A DNA stretch of 31,173 nt from CAYVQU01 sp964453155 (lineage in GTDB: Bacteria; Chloroflexota; Anaerolineae; Anaerolineales; UBA11858). The number at the start of each line of letters is the position of its first letter. Position 1 is the first letter of the stretch. The stretch lies in assembly GCA_964453155.1 (NCBI GenBank), contig CAYVQU010000052.1, forward strand, positions 1 through 31,173. The letters run 5' to 3'. Shown piece after piece: positions 16,520 to 25,046 of the stretch. The notes below the pieces were generated by a model. It was not told where the DNA came from. It did not search any database and saw nothing but the letters and a program-made list of their open reading frames with translations. Both the position numbers and the translations under genes were made by a program.

Positions 16520-18154
16520 ATGACAACTAACCAACATTTTGACCGGGTTGTTTTTCAACCCCAAACTTATCAAGGCTTTCAAGCCGGAATTAACCAGATC
16601 GCCGATGCGGTCCGGCCCACGCTAGGGCCAACACCGCGTATGGTAGCGATCACCAAAACCAAACCCCACGATCAAACTCCCGAGATTTTCGACGACGGGG
16701 GCACTATCGCCCGGCGGATCATTCAACTCCCCGACCGGGACGTCGATACCGGGGCCATGTTCCTGCGCCAACTCCTCTGGCGACAGCACGAGCAGGTCGG
16801 CGACGGCACCGCCACCACAGCCGTGATCTTCCAGGCGGTGTACAACGAAGCCGTCCGGTTCATCGCCGCGGGTGGTAATGCCATGATGATGCGCCGCTAT
16901 CTCGAGCAAGGCCTGCGCGTCGTTTTGGATCAACTCACCGCAATGACGATTCCCATCTCTGGGAAAGAGACTATCGCGCAGGTAGCCGAATCGGTTTGTG
17001 CGGACCCTGAACTCTCCCAGGTTTTAGGTGAGATTTTTGATATTGTCGGACCCTACGGACAAATCGAGATCCGCTCCGGCCGGACCCGGGGGGTGGAGCG
17101 CGAATACGTCAGTGGGACCTTCTTTGAGAGTGGTCTCATCACCCAGGTGATGGTCAATGACCATGAAAATGTCCGCGCCCAGGTCGAAGATACTGCCATC
17201 TTTTTGAGTGATCTTGAAATTAAGGAAGGGTTGGAACTCGTCCCCGTGGTACGGGCCGCGATCGACGCCGGGTACAAAGGCTTGGTCGTCATGGCCCGGA
17301 TCATTCCGGAAGATGCCATCGGGGTCCTTATGAAGGTCAGCCAGAACCCAGAGCGGTTCAAAGCCATGGCCGTCAAAACCCCAGGGAATAAAGCCAGTGA
17401 TCAGGCCGCCTTCCTGGAAGATTTGAGTATTCTGACCGGCGGCAAAGCCTATGTCGATGCCGCGGCCGCGTCCACCCAAAATATCCAACCAGAACACTTC
17501 GGGCAGGCCCGCCGGGTGTGGGCCGATAAAACCTTTATGAGTGTGATCGGCGGCAAAGGTGATGCCCTGGAAATCCGCAAACAGGTGGCCGGTCTGAAAG
17601 GCCGCTACGACGTGGTGGATGATCCCGATATCCGCAAATTGACACTCACCCGTCTGGGCAAGTTCATGGGCGGGGCCGCCTCCCTGTTTGTGGGCGGTCT
17701 CAGCGAAGTCGATATCGAGGCCCGTAAAGAATTGGCGGAACGCGCCATCGGCGCAGTCCGCGCTACAATCCTGAAAGGTGTTCTCCCCGGCGGCGGGGCA
17801 GCTCTGTTGGCCTGCAAACCCAAATTGGATGCGCTGGCCGCGCAAATAGAAAATCTCGACGAACGCGTCTCCTACCAGATTCTCAGTCGCGCCCTCGAAG
17901 AACCCACCCGCACCATCCTGACTAACGCCGGTTACGACCCCAGCGTCCGCATGGCCCGGATCGCGGTATCCGACACCGGCAATGGCGTTGACGCCCGCAA
18001 TGGCGAAGTCGTCGACATGGCCGCGGCCGGAGTCTTCGACTCAGCCGGGGTGCTGCTCGAAGCCGTCCGCGGCGCCGTCACCAGCGCGGCCCTGGGGATC
18101 ACCGTCGATACGATGGTCCACAAAAAACGACAAAAGATTGCCAACCGACCCTAA
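16520..18154 (+). CDS. Divergent GroEL/Hsp60-like chaperonin lacking the catalytic aspartate
   Basis: A 544-residue group-I chaperonin relative aligning end to end with GroEL. Equatorial motifs are TLGPTPRMVAI, DDGGTIARRI (Asp59, matching E. coli D52), GDGTATTAV (Asp95, matching D87) and PGGGAALLA (from residue 423). In the helix before PGGG, E. coli VEDALHATR reads AERAIGAVR, so catalytic D398 is Arg408. In the apical domain the substrate/GroES-binding Y199, Y203 and F204 become Leu, Val and Met. The C-terminus ends in a basic KKRQK segment with no Gly-Gly-Met tail. No groES lies nearby. It likely binds ATP but turns it over poorly. Its coupling to a URO-D gene suggests a dedicated assembly or holding factor, comparable in context to MmoG beside methane monooxygenase. 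It is not the housekeeping GroEL. Confidence 0.88.
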   Translation: MTTNQHFDRVVFQPQTYQGFQAGINQIADAVRPTLGPTPRMVAITKTKPHDQTPEIFDDGGTIARRIIQLPDRDVDTGAMFLRQLLWRQHEQVGDGTATTAVIFQAVYNEAVRFIAAGGNAMMMRRYLEQGLRVVLDQLTAMTIPISGKETIAQVAESVCADPELSQVLGEIFDIVGPYGQIEIRSGRTRGVEREYVSGTFFESGLITQVMVNDHENVRAQVEDTAIFLSDLEIKEGLELVPVVRAAIDAGYKGLVVMARIIPEDAIGVLMKVSQNPERFKAMAVKTPGNKASDQAAFLEDLSILTGGKAYVDAAAASTQNIQPEHFGQARRVWADKTFMSVIGGKGDALEIRKQVAGLKGRYDVVDDPDIRKLTLTRLGKFMGGAASLFVGGLSEVDIEARKELAERAIGAVRATILKGVLPGGGAALLACKPKLDALAAQIENLDERVSYQILSRALEEPTRTILTNAGYDPSVRMARIAVSDTGNGVDARNGEVVDMAAAGVFDSAGVLLEAVRGAVTSAALGITVDTMVHKKRQKIANRP

Positions 18155-18179
18155 AAGCAGGGATCAAAGGACAGAGACC

Positions 18180-18223
18180 AAGGGATAGGGAGACCTTCCC
18201 CTAACCTTTAACCCCTATCCCTT
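18180..18223. repeat. Intergenic inverted repeat after the chaperonin gene
   Basis: AAGGGATAGGG (18180-18190) and CCCTATCCCTT (18213-18223) form a perfect 11-bp stem with a 22-nt loop, between the chaperonin stop and the propeller gene. It may serve as a transcript end. Confidence 0.75.
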
Positions 18224-18242
18224 GCCCCCTAATAACGATCAT

Positions 18243-19151
18243 ATGACAACTACTGATGATATTACTCAGGTCCCCGATGCGGTTTACAACTTCGCCGCTT
18301 CGCCTGAATTTAATAACGACAAAATTTTATTTGCGGCCCGACAATCGGGTCTATATCGCTCCGACGATGGCGGACACACCTGGCAGGGCTGTTTTGGCTC
18401 CCTGAGTCTGAACGCGCCTTTGGCGGTCAGCGATGTGGCCCTTTCGCCCAGTTTCGCCACCGATGGCCATGTTTTCGCTGCCGGTCCGGGTGGCGTCCTG
18501 CGTTCGGAAGATGGCGGTCAAAATTGGACCGTTTCCATGCTGCCGACGCCCCCGCCGTTCATCACCGCCCTGGCAATTTCGCCCAACTATGCCAGCGATG
18601 GCATCCTATTCGCCGCCACAATTGACGACGGTATCTTCCGCTCTTCTAATCGCGGTGCGAGCTGGACCGCCTGGAACTTTGGTCTGTTCGATTTCCATAT
18701 CTTGAGCCTCGCCATTTCCCCAAATTTCGCCGCCGACAACACCATATTTCTCGGTACTGAAAGCGGTATTTTCCACAGCACCAACGGTGGATTGGGTTGG
18801 CAGGAGGTCGATTTCCCTCTCGAAGCGGCCCCAGTGCTCAGCCTGGCCTACGCCGATGATGTAATCCTGGCCGGAACCGAAGCAGCCGGGCTTTATACAT
18901 CATCTGATGATGGAAAAACCTGGCGGCAAATCGCTGATGCCGATACCGTTGGTTCCGTCAGCACGATAATGCCCCAAAAACCAAAAGAACTGCTCATTAT
19001 GAATGGCGAGGGCCTATTGGTTTCCGGCGATCAGGCTCAAACCTGGGCACCCACTCAGAAATTCGAGATTCCCCCATTGTCCGCTGTTGTTCCGCAAAAC
19101 GAGAAATCCATTGTTGTGGGCTTAGCCAATGGTGATATTTTCCATCTGTAG
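18243..19151 (+). CDS. Asp-box (BNR/sortilin/YCF48-like) beta-propeller protein
   Basis: A 302-residue protein made of repeats of about 45 residues. Each carries 'SPxFAxDxxIF' followed by an Asp-box of type S-x-D-x-G-x-x-W: residues 40-47, 88-95, about 134-141, 179-186, about 220-227 and a weak one ending near 268. This fits a six- or seven-bladed propeller as in photosystem-assembly (YCF48) or sialidase-type proteins. No signal peptide or membrane helix is seen, so it appears cytoplasmic, unusual for Asp-box proteins. The ATG at 18243 is preferred to an in-frame TTG at 18222; neither has a strong ribosome binding site. Its place after the chaperonin and among URO-D genes suggests a scaffold or assembly role, but no function can be assigned. 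Confidence 0.75.
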   Translation: MTTTDDITQVPDAVYNFAASPEFNNDKILFAARQSGLYRSDDGGHTWQGCFGSLSLNAPLAVSDVALSPSFATDGHVFAAGPGGVLRSEDGGQNWTVSMLPTPPPFITALAISPNYASDGILFAATIDDGIFRSSNRGASWTAWNFGLFDFHILSLAISPNFAADNTIFLGTESGIFHSTNGGLGWQEVDFPLEAAPVLSLAYADDVILAGTEAAGLYTSSDDGKTWRQIADADTVGSVSTIMPQKPKELLIMNGEGLLVSGDQAQTWAPTQKFEIPPLSAVVPQNEKSIVVGLANGDIFHL

Positions 19152-19160
19152 CGCTTATCA

Positions 19161-19223
19161 ACCACAAAGGACACGAAGAACCACGAAGTTAAAATCTTAG
19201 TGTCCCTTTGTGTCCTTCGTGGT
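19161..19223. repeat. Intergenic inverted repeat (CACAAAG/CACGAAG family)
   Basis: ACCACAAAGGACACGAAG (from 19161) pairs with CTTTGTGTCCTTCGTGGT ending at 19223. The arms are built from 9-nt-like units (ACCACAAAG, GACACGAAG, ACCACGAAG). Related copies lie at 20330-20407 and 26860-26926. Confidence 0.8.
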
Positions 19224-19245
19224 AAATATATTTTTTGGTGATACT

Positions 19246-20322
19246 GTGACAAATTCAAATAATAAACCCCAAAAGATGACCCATCGCGAGCGCGTTCTGG
19301 CCGCGGTCAATCATCAACCGATTGACGAATTCCCAACAGATATCTGGGCTGTTCCTGAAGTATGGGAAAAATTACAAACTCACTTCGAAACCGAAGACAA
19401 TCTCGAAATTTATGACCACCTGGGCATTGACGGTATCATGGGGATTATGCCCAAATACATTGGCCCGGAGTGCAAGAAAGAAGACGAATACTTCGAAAAT
19501 GAGTGGGGTTTTGGGTATAGCCTGCAGCACTATGAGACCGGGGAGTATTACGAGCAGACTCATTTTCCCCTGGCAAAGGCTGAGACCATCGATGATCTCA
19601 AAGCCTATCAATGGCCCGACCCCGATTGGTACGATTACGGCTCGCTGCGAGAACAAGCGGCCAAGTACCCCGACCGGGCCATCATGAGCGGCTATTACTG
19701 CATGTTCTACTATCACAACCAGCTGCGGGGCCTGGAAGAGTCCTTCATGGACCCGGCGATCAAACCCGAATTCACCCGCTATCTGCTCGAACGGCTGGAA
19801 GAATTCTTCTACGAGTACCACCGCCGGATTTTCGAAACTGCAGCCGATGTGATCGACCTGACCCAGGTGACGGACGATTTCGGTTCTCAGAGCAGTCTGC
19901 TCATCAGCCCGCGGACCTTCGACAAGGTTTACCGGGATCACATTCAAAAGGCCATCGATCTGGCCAAGTCCTACAATGTTCAGGTTTTCCACCACGATGA
20001 CGGCGATATCCGCAAGTTGTTGCCGCGCCTGGCCGAAATGGGGATGGACATTCTCAACCCCATCCAGTGGCGCTGCGGCGATTGGGACCTGGACTGGCTC
20101 AAAGACGAATTCGGTGCCGATCTTTGCTTCCATGGTGGGATCGACAACCAACACACCCTACCTTTCGACACCGTTGAAGCTGTGATCGCCGAAGTCCGCC
20201 GGATTAAGTCCACCCTCGGTAAAGACGGTACTGGCCTGATCATCGCGCCCTGCCACAACATCCAGGCCATCACACCGGTTGAAAACATCATCGCGATGTA
20301 TCAAACCGCGAAGGAAGCTTAA
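19246..20322 (+). CDS. URO-D superfamily protein (putative methyltransferase)
   Basis: A 358-residue cytoplasmic protein starting at GTG 19246, chosen because GGTGAT lies just upstream; ATG 19276 (MTHRERVLAAVNHQ) is the alternative and is where many relatives begin. The N-terminal RERVLAAVNHQPIDEFPTD is a classic URO-D opening. VFHHDDGDIRKLLP gives His250 and Asp252 at the metal-ligand loop. Cys336 in APCHNIQ sits about where MtaA-type enzymes have their last zinc ligand, and ITPVENIIAMYQTA ends the barrel. LNPIQWRCGDWDLDWLKDEFG is typical of methyltransferase-type members. It forms a tandem pair with the next gene and may be the product of an old duplication. Confidence 0.83.
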   Translation: MTNSNNKPQKMTHRERVLAAVNHQPIDEFPTDIWAVPEVWEKLQTHFETEDNLEIYDHLGIDGIMGIMPKYIGPECKKEDEYFENEWGFGYSLQHYETGEYYEQTHFPLAKAETIDDLKAYQWPDPDWYDYGSLREQAAKYPDRAIMSGYYCMFYYHNQLRGLEESFMDPAIKPEFTRYLLERLEEFFYEYHRRIFETAADVIDLTQVTDDFGSQSSLLISPRTFDKVYRDHIQKAIDLAKSYNVQVFHHDDGDIRKLLPRLAEMGMDILNPIQWRCGDWDLDWLKDEFGADLCFHGGIDNQHTLPFDTVEAVIAEVRRIKSTLGKDGTGLIIAPCHNIQAITPVENIIAMYQTAKEA

Positions 20323-20329
20323 TTTTGGC

Positions 20330-20407
20330 ACCACAAAGTCACAAAGAGCACGAAGAAATCCTTTTGGCTTTCTGAGAAAACCTTTGTGTGCTCCGTGTCT
20401 TTGTGGT
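20330..20407. repeat. Intergenic inverted repeat (CACAAAG/CACGAAG family)
   Basis: ACCACAAAGTCACAAAGAGC (from 20330) pairs with GCTCCGTGTCTTTGTGGT (20390-20407), with the left half extended by CACGAAG. It has the same architecture and position as 19161-19223, one gene further on. Confidence 0.8.
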
Positions 20408-20445
20408 GAATTTTGTTCAGTAAATTGTTTTCAAAAGGGTATACG

Positions 20446-21711
20446 GTGAACTCTCGCGAACGCGTTCTATTAGCCCTCAACCATCAAGAACCCGACCGAC
20501 TGCCTCTCGATTTGAGCGCGGGGCCGACGACGGGGATGCAGGTTCAATCGGTTTATTTGCTCCGGCAGGCGTTGCAAATGGACCCGCCGGACACCCCAAT
20601 CAAGGTTATCGAGCCCTACCAGATGTTGGGCGAGATCAAACCGGATTTGATGGCTGCCTTAGGAGTGGATGTCGTCGGGATTTGGGGGCGGAATAATATG
20701 TTCGGGTACGAAAACATCAACTGGAAGCCGTGGACAACGTTCGATGGTACCCCAGTTTTGATCCCTGAAGATTTTAATACTCAATTGGAACCCAACGGCG
20801 ATCTTTTGATGTTTCCAGAGGGAGATCGCACCGCCCAACCCAGCGGCCGGATGCCCGCGGGCGGTTTTTATTTCGACTCGATTATCCGCCAGCCCGATAT
20901 TGATGATGACACCCTCGATATTGAAGATAACCTCGAAGAGTTCGATTATCTCTCGCCTGAAGATGTAGCTCATTTCAAGGGTGAGGTCGATCGCCTCAAC
21001 GCCGAGACCGATAAAGCCATTCTGCTCAATCTGGGCGGGACGGCTTTTGGCGATATCGCCCTGGTCCCCGCCCCATTCCTGAAAGACCCGCGCGGCATCC
21101 GGGATGTGGCCGAGTGGTATATGAGCACGGTGACGCGCTACGATTACGTCTACGCAATTTTTGAGCGCCAGTGTGAGATCGCCCTGAAGAATCTCGAAAC
21201 GCTGTACGCCGCGGTCGGAAACAAAATCGACATCATCTTCCTGACCGGCACCGATTTTGGTACCCAAAACGGACCCTTTATCTCACCGAAAGCCTACCGC
21301 AATCTCTACCAACCCTTCCAAAAACGACTTAATGACTGGGTTCATGAAAACACTACTTGGAAGACCTTCATGCATTCCTGTGGCTCGATTGTCAAGTTGC
21401 TGCCCGATTTCATTGACGCCGGGTTCGACATCATCAACCCAGTCCAGACCTCTGCCACTGGGATGGAGGCCCAAACCCTGAAATCCGAATTTGGGTCCGA
21501 CATCGTCTTCTGGGGCGGCGGGATCGATACCCAGAAAACCCTGCCCTTCGGCACCGCCGCCGAGGTCCGCCAGCAAGTCAAAGAACGCATCGACATCTTT
21601 GGCCCTGGTGGCGGCTTCGTGTTCAACTCGATCCACAACGTCCAGGCCGGTGTTCCGGTCGAGAATCTCTTAGCTCTTTACGAAACGTTCATTGAAAATC
21701 GTGACTATTAA
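20446..21711 (+). CDS. URO-D superfamily protein with MtaA-type His-x-Cys motif
   Basis: A 421-residue protein, the longest of the six URO-D members. The GTG at 20446 is preferred because AAAGGG lies upstream and the encoded MNSRERVLLALNHQEPDRLP is the family start; an in-frame TTG at 20413 would add 11 residues. FMHSCGSIVKLLP carries His310 and Cys312, the His-x-Cys-Gly zinc motif of MtaA/MtbA-type methylcobamide transferases; the other five have Asp here. His397 in NSIHNVQAGVPVENL lies where the last zinc ligand is expected. An acidic insertion around residues 145-190 (DIDDDTLDIEDNLEEFDYLS) accounts for the extra length. It is the best candidate here for a zinc-dependent methyl transfer step. 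Confidence 0.84.
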   Translation: MNSRERVLLALNHQEPDRLPLDLSAGPTTGMQVQSVYLLRQALQMDPPDTPIKVIEPYQMLGEIKPDLMAALGVDVVGIWGRNNMFGYENINWKPWTTFDGTPVLIPEDFNTQLEPNGDLLMFPEGDRTAQPSGRMPAGGFYFDSIIRQPDIDDDTLDIEDNLEEFDYLSPEDVAHFKGEVDRLNAETDKAILLNLGGTAFGDIALVPAPFLKDPRGIRDVAEWYMSTVTRYDYVYAIFERQCEIALKNLETLYAAVGNKIDIIFLTGTDFGTQNGPFISPKAYRNLYQPFQKRLNDWVHENTTWKTFMHSCGSIVKLLPDFIDAGFDIINPVQTSATGMEAQTLKSEFGSDIVFWGGGIDTQKTLPFGTAAEVRQQVKERIDIFGPGGGFVFNSIHNVQAGVPVENLLALYETFIENRDY

Positions 21712-21714
21712 TTT

Positions 21715-21872
21715 TGTACACGGATATCAGGGATCACACGGATATTAACCGCTAATTACGCGAATACTCGCGAATAAATACAAAAATTAGTGAAGATTAG
21801 CGCTATTCGCGGTTCCATTTTTTGATTTTCAATCCGTAAAATCCGCATAAGCGAAGCGACATCCGCGTACAA
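21715..21872. repeat. Outer inverted repeat of a second nested pair, with micro-insert
   Basis: TTGTACACGGATATC (from 21715) pairs with GACATCCGCGTACAA ending at 21872, with further CGGAT/ATCCG units. The right arm carries the micro-insert TAAGCGAAGCGACAT (21848-21862). A complete inner element of another family fills the loop. Confidence 0.75.
21745..21814. repeat. Inner inverted repeat of the second nested pair
   Basis: TTAACCGCTAATTACGCGAAT (from about 21745) faces AGATTAGCGCTATTCGCGGTT ending near 21813. The units are those of 12004-12101, so the same family occurs alone there and inserted here. Confidence 0.7.
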
Positions 21873-21888
21873 GAACAAGGAGAATGCT

Positions 21889-24800
21889 GTGAAACCTTAC
21901 GTTAATGATTGGGAAAATCCCCAAGTTGTGGGGATCAATAAATTGCAGGCCCATGCCACCGGGATTCCGCATGCCGATTTGGATGCGGCTCTCCAACGGG
22001 CGACCGAATCCCCCTGGCTGCGGGCTTTGAACGGTGAGTGGGACTTCACCCTGGTCGCCAACCCCGATGTCGTTCCCGAGGGGTTCTGGGCTCCAGAGTA
22101 TGACATCGCCCATTGGGATACGATCTCGGTGCCATCTAACTGGACGATGCAGGGCTTCGACAAGCCGATCTACACCAACGTCCAGATGCCGATCCCGAAC
22201 ACGCCGCCCTTCGTCCCCCAGGAGGACAACCCGACCGGCCTTTACCGCCAGAAGTTCAATGTCCCCGCGGAATGGGATGGGCGCAAAATTGTTTTGAGCT
22301 TTGGCGGCGTCGAATCGGCCTTCTATCTGTGGATCAACGGCCAGAAGGTCGGTTACAGCCAGGGCTCCCGGCTCCCAGCCGAGTTTGATATCACCGAATA
22401 CGTTCAGACGGGTGAGAATTTGATCGCGGCTCAAGTCATTCGCTGGTCGGATGGTAGTTTCCTGGAGGATCAGGATCACTGGCGGATGGCGGGGATTTAC
22501 CGCGATGTGACCCTGTACGCCCTCCCCGAAATCCATCTCTGGGACGTGTTTGCTAAACCAGTTTTGGATGCTGACTACCAGGATGCCAAACTGTCCGTCG
22601 TCGCCCGGATCGAGATCGACGGCACCGATGAAGAGCCCGCCAAAGACTACCGGGTCGAGATGCAGCTTTACGATGCCGATCAGAAACCGGTTTTAGACGA
22701 AGCTGTCGGCGGGAATGTGGTCCCCGATCACAATAAAATTCTCAAAGTGGAGCTATCCCAAAAGGTGGCGGCCCCTCAGAAATGGAATCACGAGCACCCC
22801 TATCTTTACACTCTGGTCGTATGGCTTACGGATGCCGCGGGCAATCCCGTCCAATATTATTCCCACCGGATCGGGTTCCGCAAAGTCGAGATCAAAAACC
22901 GGGAACTGCTGGTCAACGGTAAGATGGTCTATATCAAAGGGGCCAATCGCCACGATCATTCTGATAAACACGGTAAATACGTGCCTTTCGATGAAATGCT
23001 GGCCGATGTATTGGTGATGAAAACCCACAATATGAACGCCGTGCGGACCTCCCACTACCCCAATGATCCCATGTTCTACGATATCTGCGACGAATACGGC
23101 CTGTACGTTTGGGATGAGACCAACCTGGAAACCCACTCGGTCTTTGATGTTCTAACGCACAAAACCGAGTGGACCAATGCCTTTGTCGAGCGCGGCGTTC
23201 GCATGGTCGAGCGAGATAAAAATCATCCCAGTATCGTCGTCTGGTCGCTGGGCAATGAGAGCGGTTACGGCCCCAATCATGATGCCATGGCCGGTTTCAT
23301 CCGGGGCTACGACCCCGACCGGATTTTGCACTACGAGGGCGCGGTCACGCATGGCCCGCAGAATTGGAAGCGCGGCCCCCTGGCCACCGATCTGTGCTGT
23401 CCGATGTACCCTCAAATCTCCGACATCATCGCCTACGCCGAGGACGAGACCAACGACCGGCCCTTCATCATGTGTGAGTACGCCCATGCCATGGGCAACA
23501 GCGTCGGCAATCTCAAAGAATACTGGGAGGCCATCGAGGGCTATCATGGCTTGCAAGGCGGCTTCATCTGGGACTGGATCGACCAGGGCCTGATCAAAGT
23601 CGACGAAAATGGCACCGAATACTGGGCCTACGGCGGCGACTTTGGCGACACGATCAACGACCGTAACTTTTGCATCAACGGCCTGGTCTTCCCCGACCGC
23701 ACGCCGCACCCATCGATGGTCGAATTCAAGAAATTGATCCAGCCGCTGGCTGTCACGGCCGTTGATCTTCTCCAGGGGCAGGTAGAAGTGCTCAATAAGT
23801 ACGATTTCTCCACCCTAGAAGGATTAGTCGGGACCTGGGAAGTCGCGGTGGATGGCGAAGTGGTCCAAAGCGGAACGCTGCCGACTCTGAAGACTTTGCC
23901 TGACAAGGCGACTCCAATAGCAATTCCGTTCGGGACACCCGAACTCTACCCCGGCGCCGAAGCCTTCTTGACTCTCCGCTTTACCCTCAAGGATGACACC
24001 CTGTGGGCCGACGCCGGGCATGAAATTGCCTGGGAACAATTCAAGCTGCCCTACACTTGTCCAGAAGCGGACCAACCTGGAATTTCAGGGGATTGGGCCG
24101 CCATTAATGTAGACGAAACCTCCGAGACTCTCGCGGTCAATGGGGATGGCTTCGCCGTCGTATTTGAGAAATCCACCGGCAGAATTAAGCAATTCACCTA
24201 CCAGGGTACCGAACTGGTCGAATCTGGTCCCGGATTGAATATCTGGCGCGCCGCCACCGACAACGACGGTTTCAAATTCGCCGACGAGATCGACTGGCTG
24301 GAGCACAAATTGCTCAACCAGTGGAAAAAACACGGCCTCGACCGCCTGGAATCCACCTGCGAGGCCCTGACCTGGAATATGGATGAGGAAGTTGAAGGTG
24401 CAGTGTCGGTTAAGACCGCCCACAGTTTGCAGGCTGAAGGCGCCGAATACGGTTTCCGCCACCAGACAACCTACACCGTTTACCCCAACGGCGATGTCCA
24501 GACCGAGCACACCGTCGATTGCGACAACCTGCTGCCGCTGCTGCCCCGCATGGGCGTGATCTTAGCGTTGCCGGCCGGGTTCGAGCAGTTCACCTGGCTG
24601 GGCCGCGGCCCCGAAGAATCCTACGCTGACCGCAAAGCGGGGGTGGCCGTGGGGCTGTATTCTGGCACCGTCGACGAACAATATGTGCCCTACATCATGC
24701 CTCAGGAAAACGGCAACAAAACCGACGTCCGCTGGGCGGCTGTGGCGAATGAAGATGGTGTCGGCCTGCTGGCGATTGGCGGCTCCCTGCTGGAGACCGG

Positions 24801-25038
24801 CGTGGGCCACTTCACCGCCAATGACCTGTACGCGGCCTATCACACCAACGAACTGACCCGTCGGGACGAAACTTTATGGACCCTGGATGTGGTCCAATGC
24901 GGCCTGGGTGGCGCCTCCTGCGGCCCGATGACTTTGCCCCAATATCTGATCGAGCCGGGTGAGTTTAAGTTCTCGGTGCTCCTGCGACCGGTTTCGCCGG
25001 CGCGCGGTGACCTACGCAAGTTGGGAAGAAACCAATAA
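21889..25038 (+). CDS. lacZ: Glycoside hydrolase family 2 beta-galactosidase (LacZ type)
   Basis: A 1049-residue five-domain enzyme with the full LacZ layout: GH2 jelly-roll (about 50-220), immunoglobulin-like domain (about 225-335), TIM barrel (about 340-625), second immunoglobulin-like domain, and the C-terminal beta-galactosidase small-chain domain (about 770-1040, with WRAATDNDGF). The acid/base is Glu457 in SLGNESGYG and the nucleophile is Glu530 in IMCEYAHAMGNS, both in perfect family context. There is no signal peptide, so it acts in the cytoplasm on imported beta-galactosides. The GTG start at 21889 follows AAGGAGA with five-base spacing; the nearby ATG at 21884 is out of frame and stops at once. 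Length and motifs are as in E. coli LacZ. Substrates other than lactose are possible. Confidence 0.95.
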   Translation: MKPYVNDWENPQVVGINKLQAHATGIPHADLDAALQRATESPWLRALNGEWDFTLVANPDVVPEGFWAPEYDIAHWDTISVPSNWTMQGFDKPIYTNVQMPIPNTPPFVPQEDNPTGLYRQKFNVPAEWDGRKIVLSFGGVESAFYLWINGQKVGYSQGSRLPAEFDITEYVQTGENLIAAQVIRWSDGSFLEDQDHWRMAGIYRDVTLYALPEIHLWDVFAKPVLDADYQDAKLSVVARIEIDGTDEEPAKDYRVEMQLYDADQKPVLDEAVGGNVVPDHNKILKVELSQKVAAPQKWNHEHPYLYTLVVWLTDAAGNPVQYYSHRIGFRKVEIKNRELLVNGKMVYIKGANRHDHSDKHGKYVPFDEMLADVLVMKTHNMNAVRTSHYPNDPMFYDICDEYGLYVWDETNLETHSVFDVLTHKTEWTNAFVERGVRMVERDKNHPSIVVWSLGNESGYGPNHDAMAGFIRGYDPDRILHYEGAVTHGPQNWKRGPLATDLCCPMYPQISDIIAYAEDETNDRPFIMCEYAHAMGNSVGNLKEYWEAIEGYHGLQGGFIWDWIDQGLIKVDENGTEYWAYGGDFGDTINDRNFCINGLVFPDRTPHPSMVEFKKLIQPLAVTAVDLLQGQVEVLNKYDFSTLEGLVGTWEVAVDGEVVQSGTLPTLKTLPDKATPIAIPFGTPELYPGAEAFLTLRFTLKDDTLWADAGHEIAWEQFKLPYTCPEADQPGISGDWAAINVDETSETLAVNGDGFAVVFEKSTGRIKQFTYQGTELVESGPGLNIWRAATDNDGFKFADEIDWLEHKLLNQWKKHGLDRLESTCEALTWNMDEEVEGAVSVKTAHSLQAEGAEYGFRHQTTYTVYPNGDVQTEHTVDCDNLLPLLPRMGVILALPAGFEQFTWLGRGPEESYADRKAGVAVGLYSGTVDEQYVPYIMPQENGNKTDVRWAAVANEDGVGLLAIGGSLLETGVGHFTANDLYAAYHTNELTRRDETLWTLDVVQCGLGGASCGPMTLPQYLIEPGEFKFSVLLRPVSPARGDLRKLGRNQ

Positions 25039-25046
25039 TATATATT

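Noticed and set aside
17024..17845. 273-codon open frame antisense to the chaperonin gene
   Set aside because: The plus-strand chaperonin is unambiguous by motif; the antisense frame is a composition shadow rich in Phe, Gly and His.
16520..18154. Chaperonin as the housekeeping GroEL
   Set aside because: Loss of the D398 equivalent, absence of groES and of the Gly-Met tail, and coupling to a URO-D gene argue against it.
19161..20407. CRISPR array suggested by regular repeats around 19.2 and 20.4 kb
   Set aside because: The repeats are palindromes separated by whole genes, not direct repeats with short spacers, and no cas genes are present.
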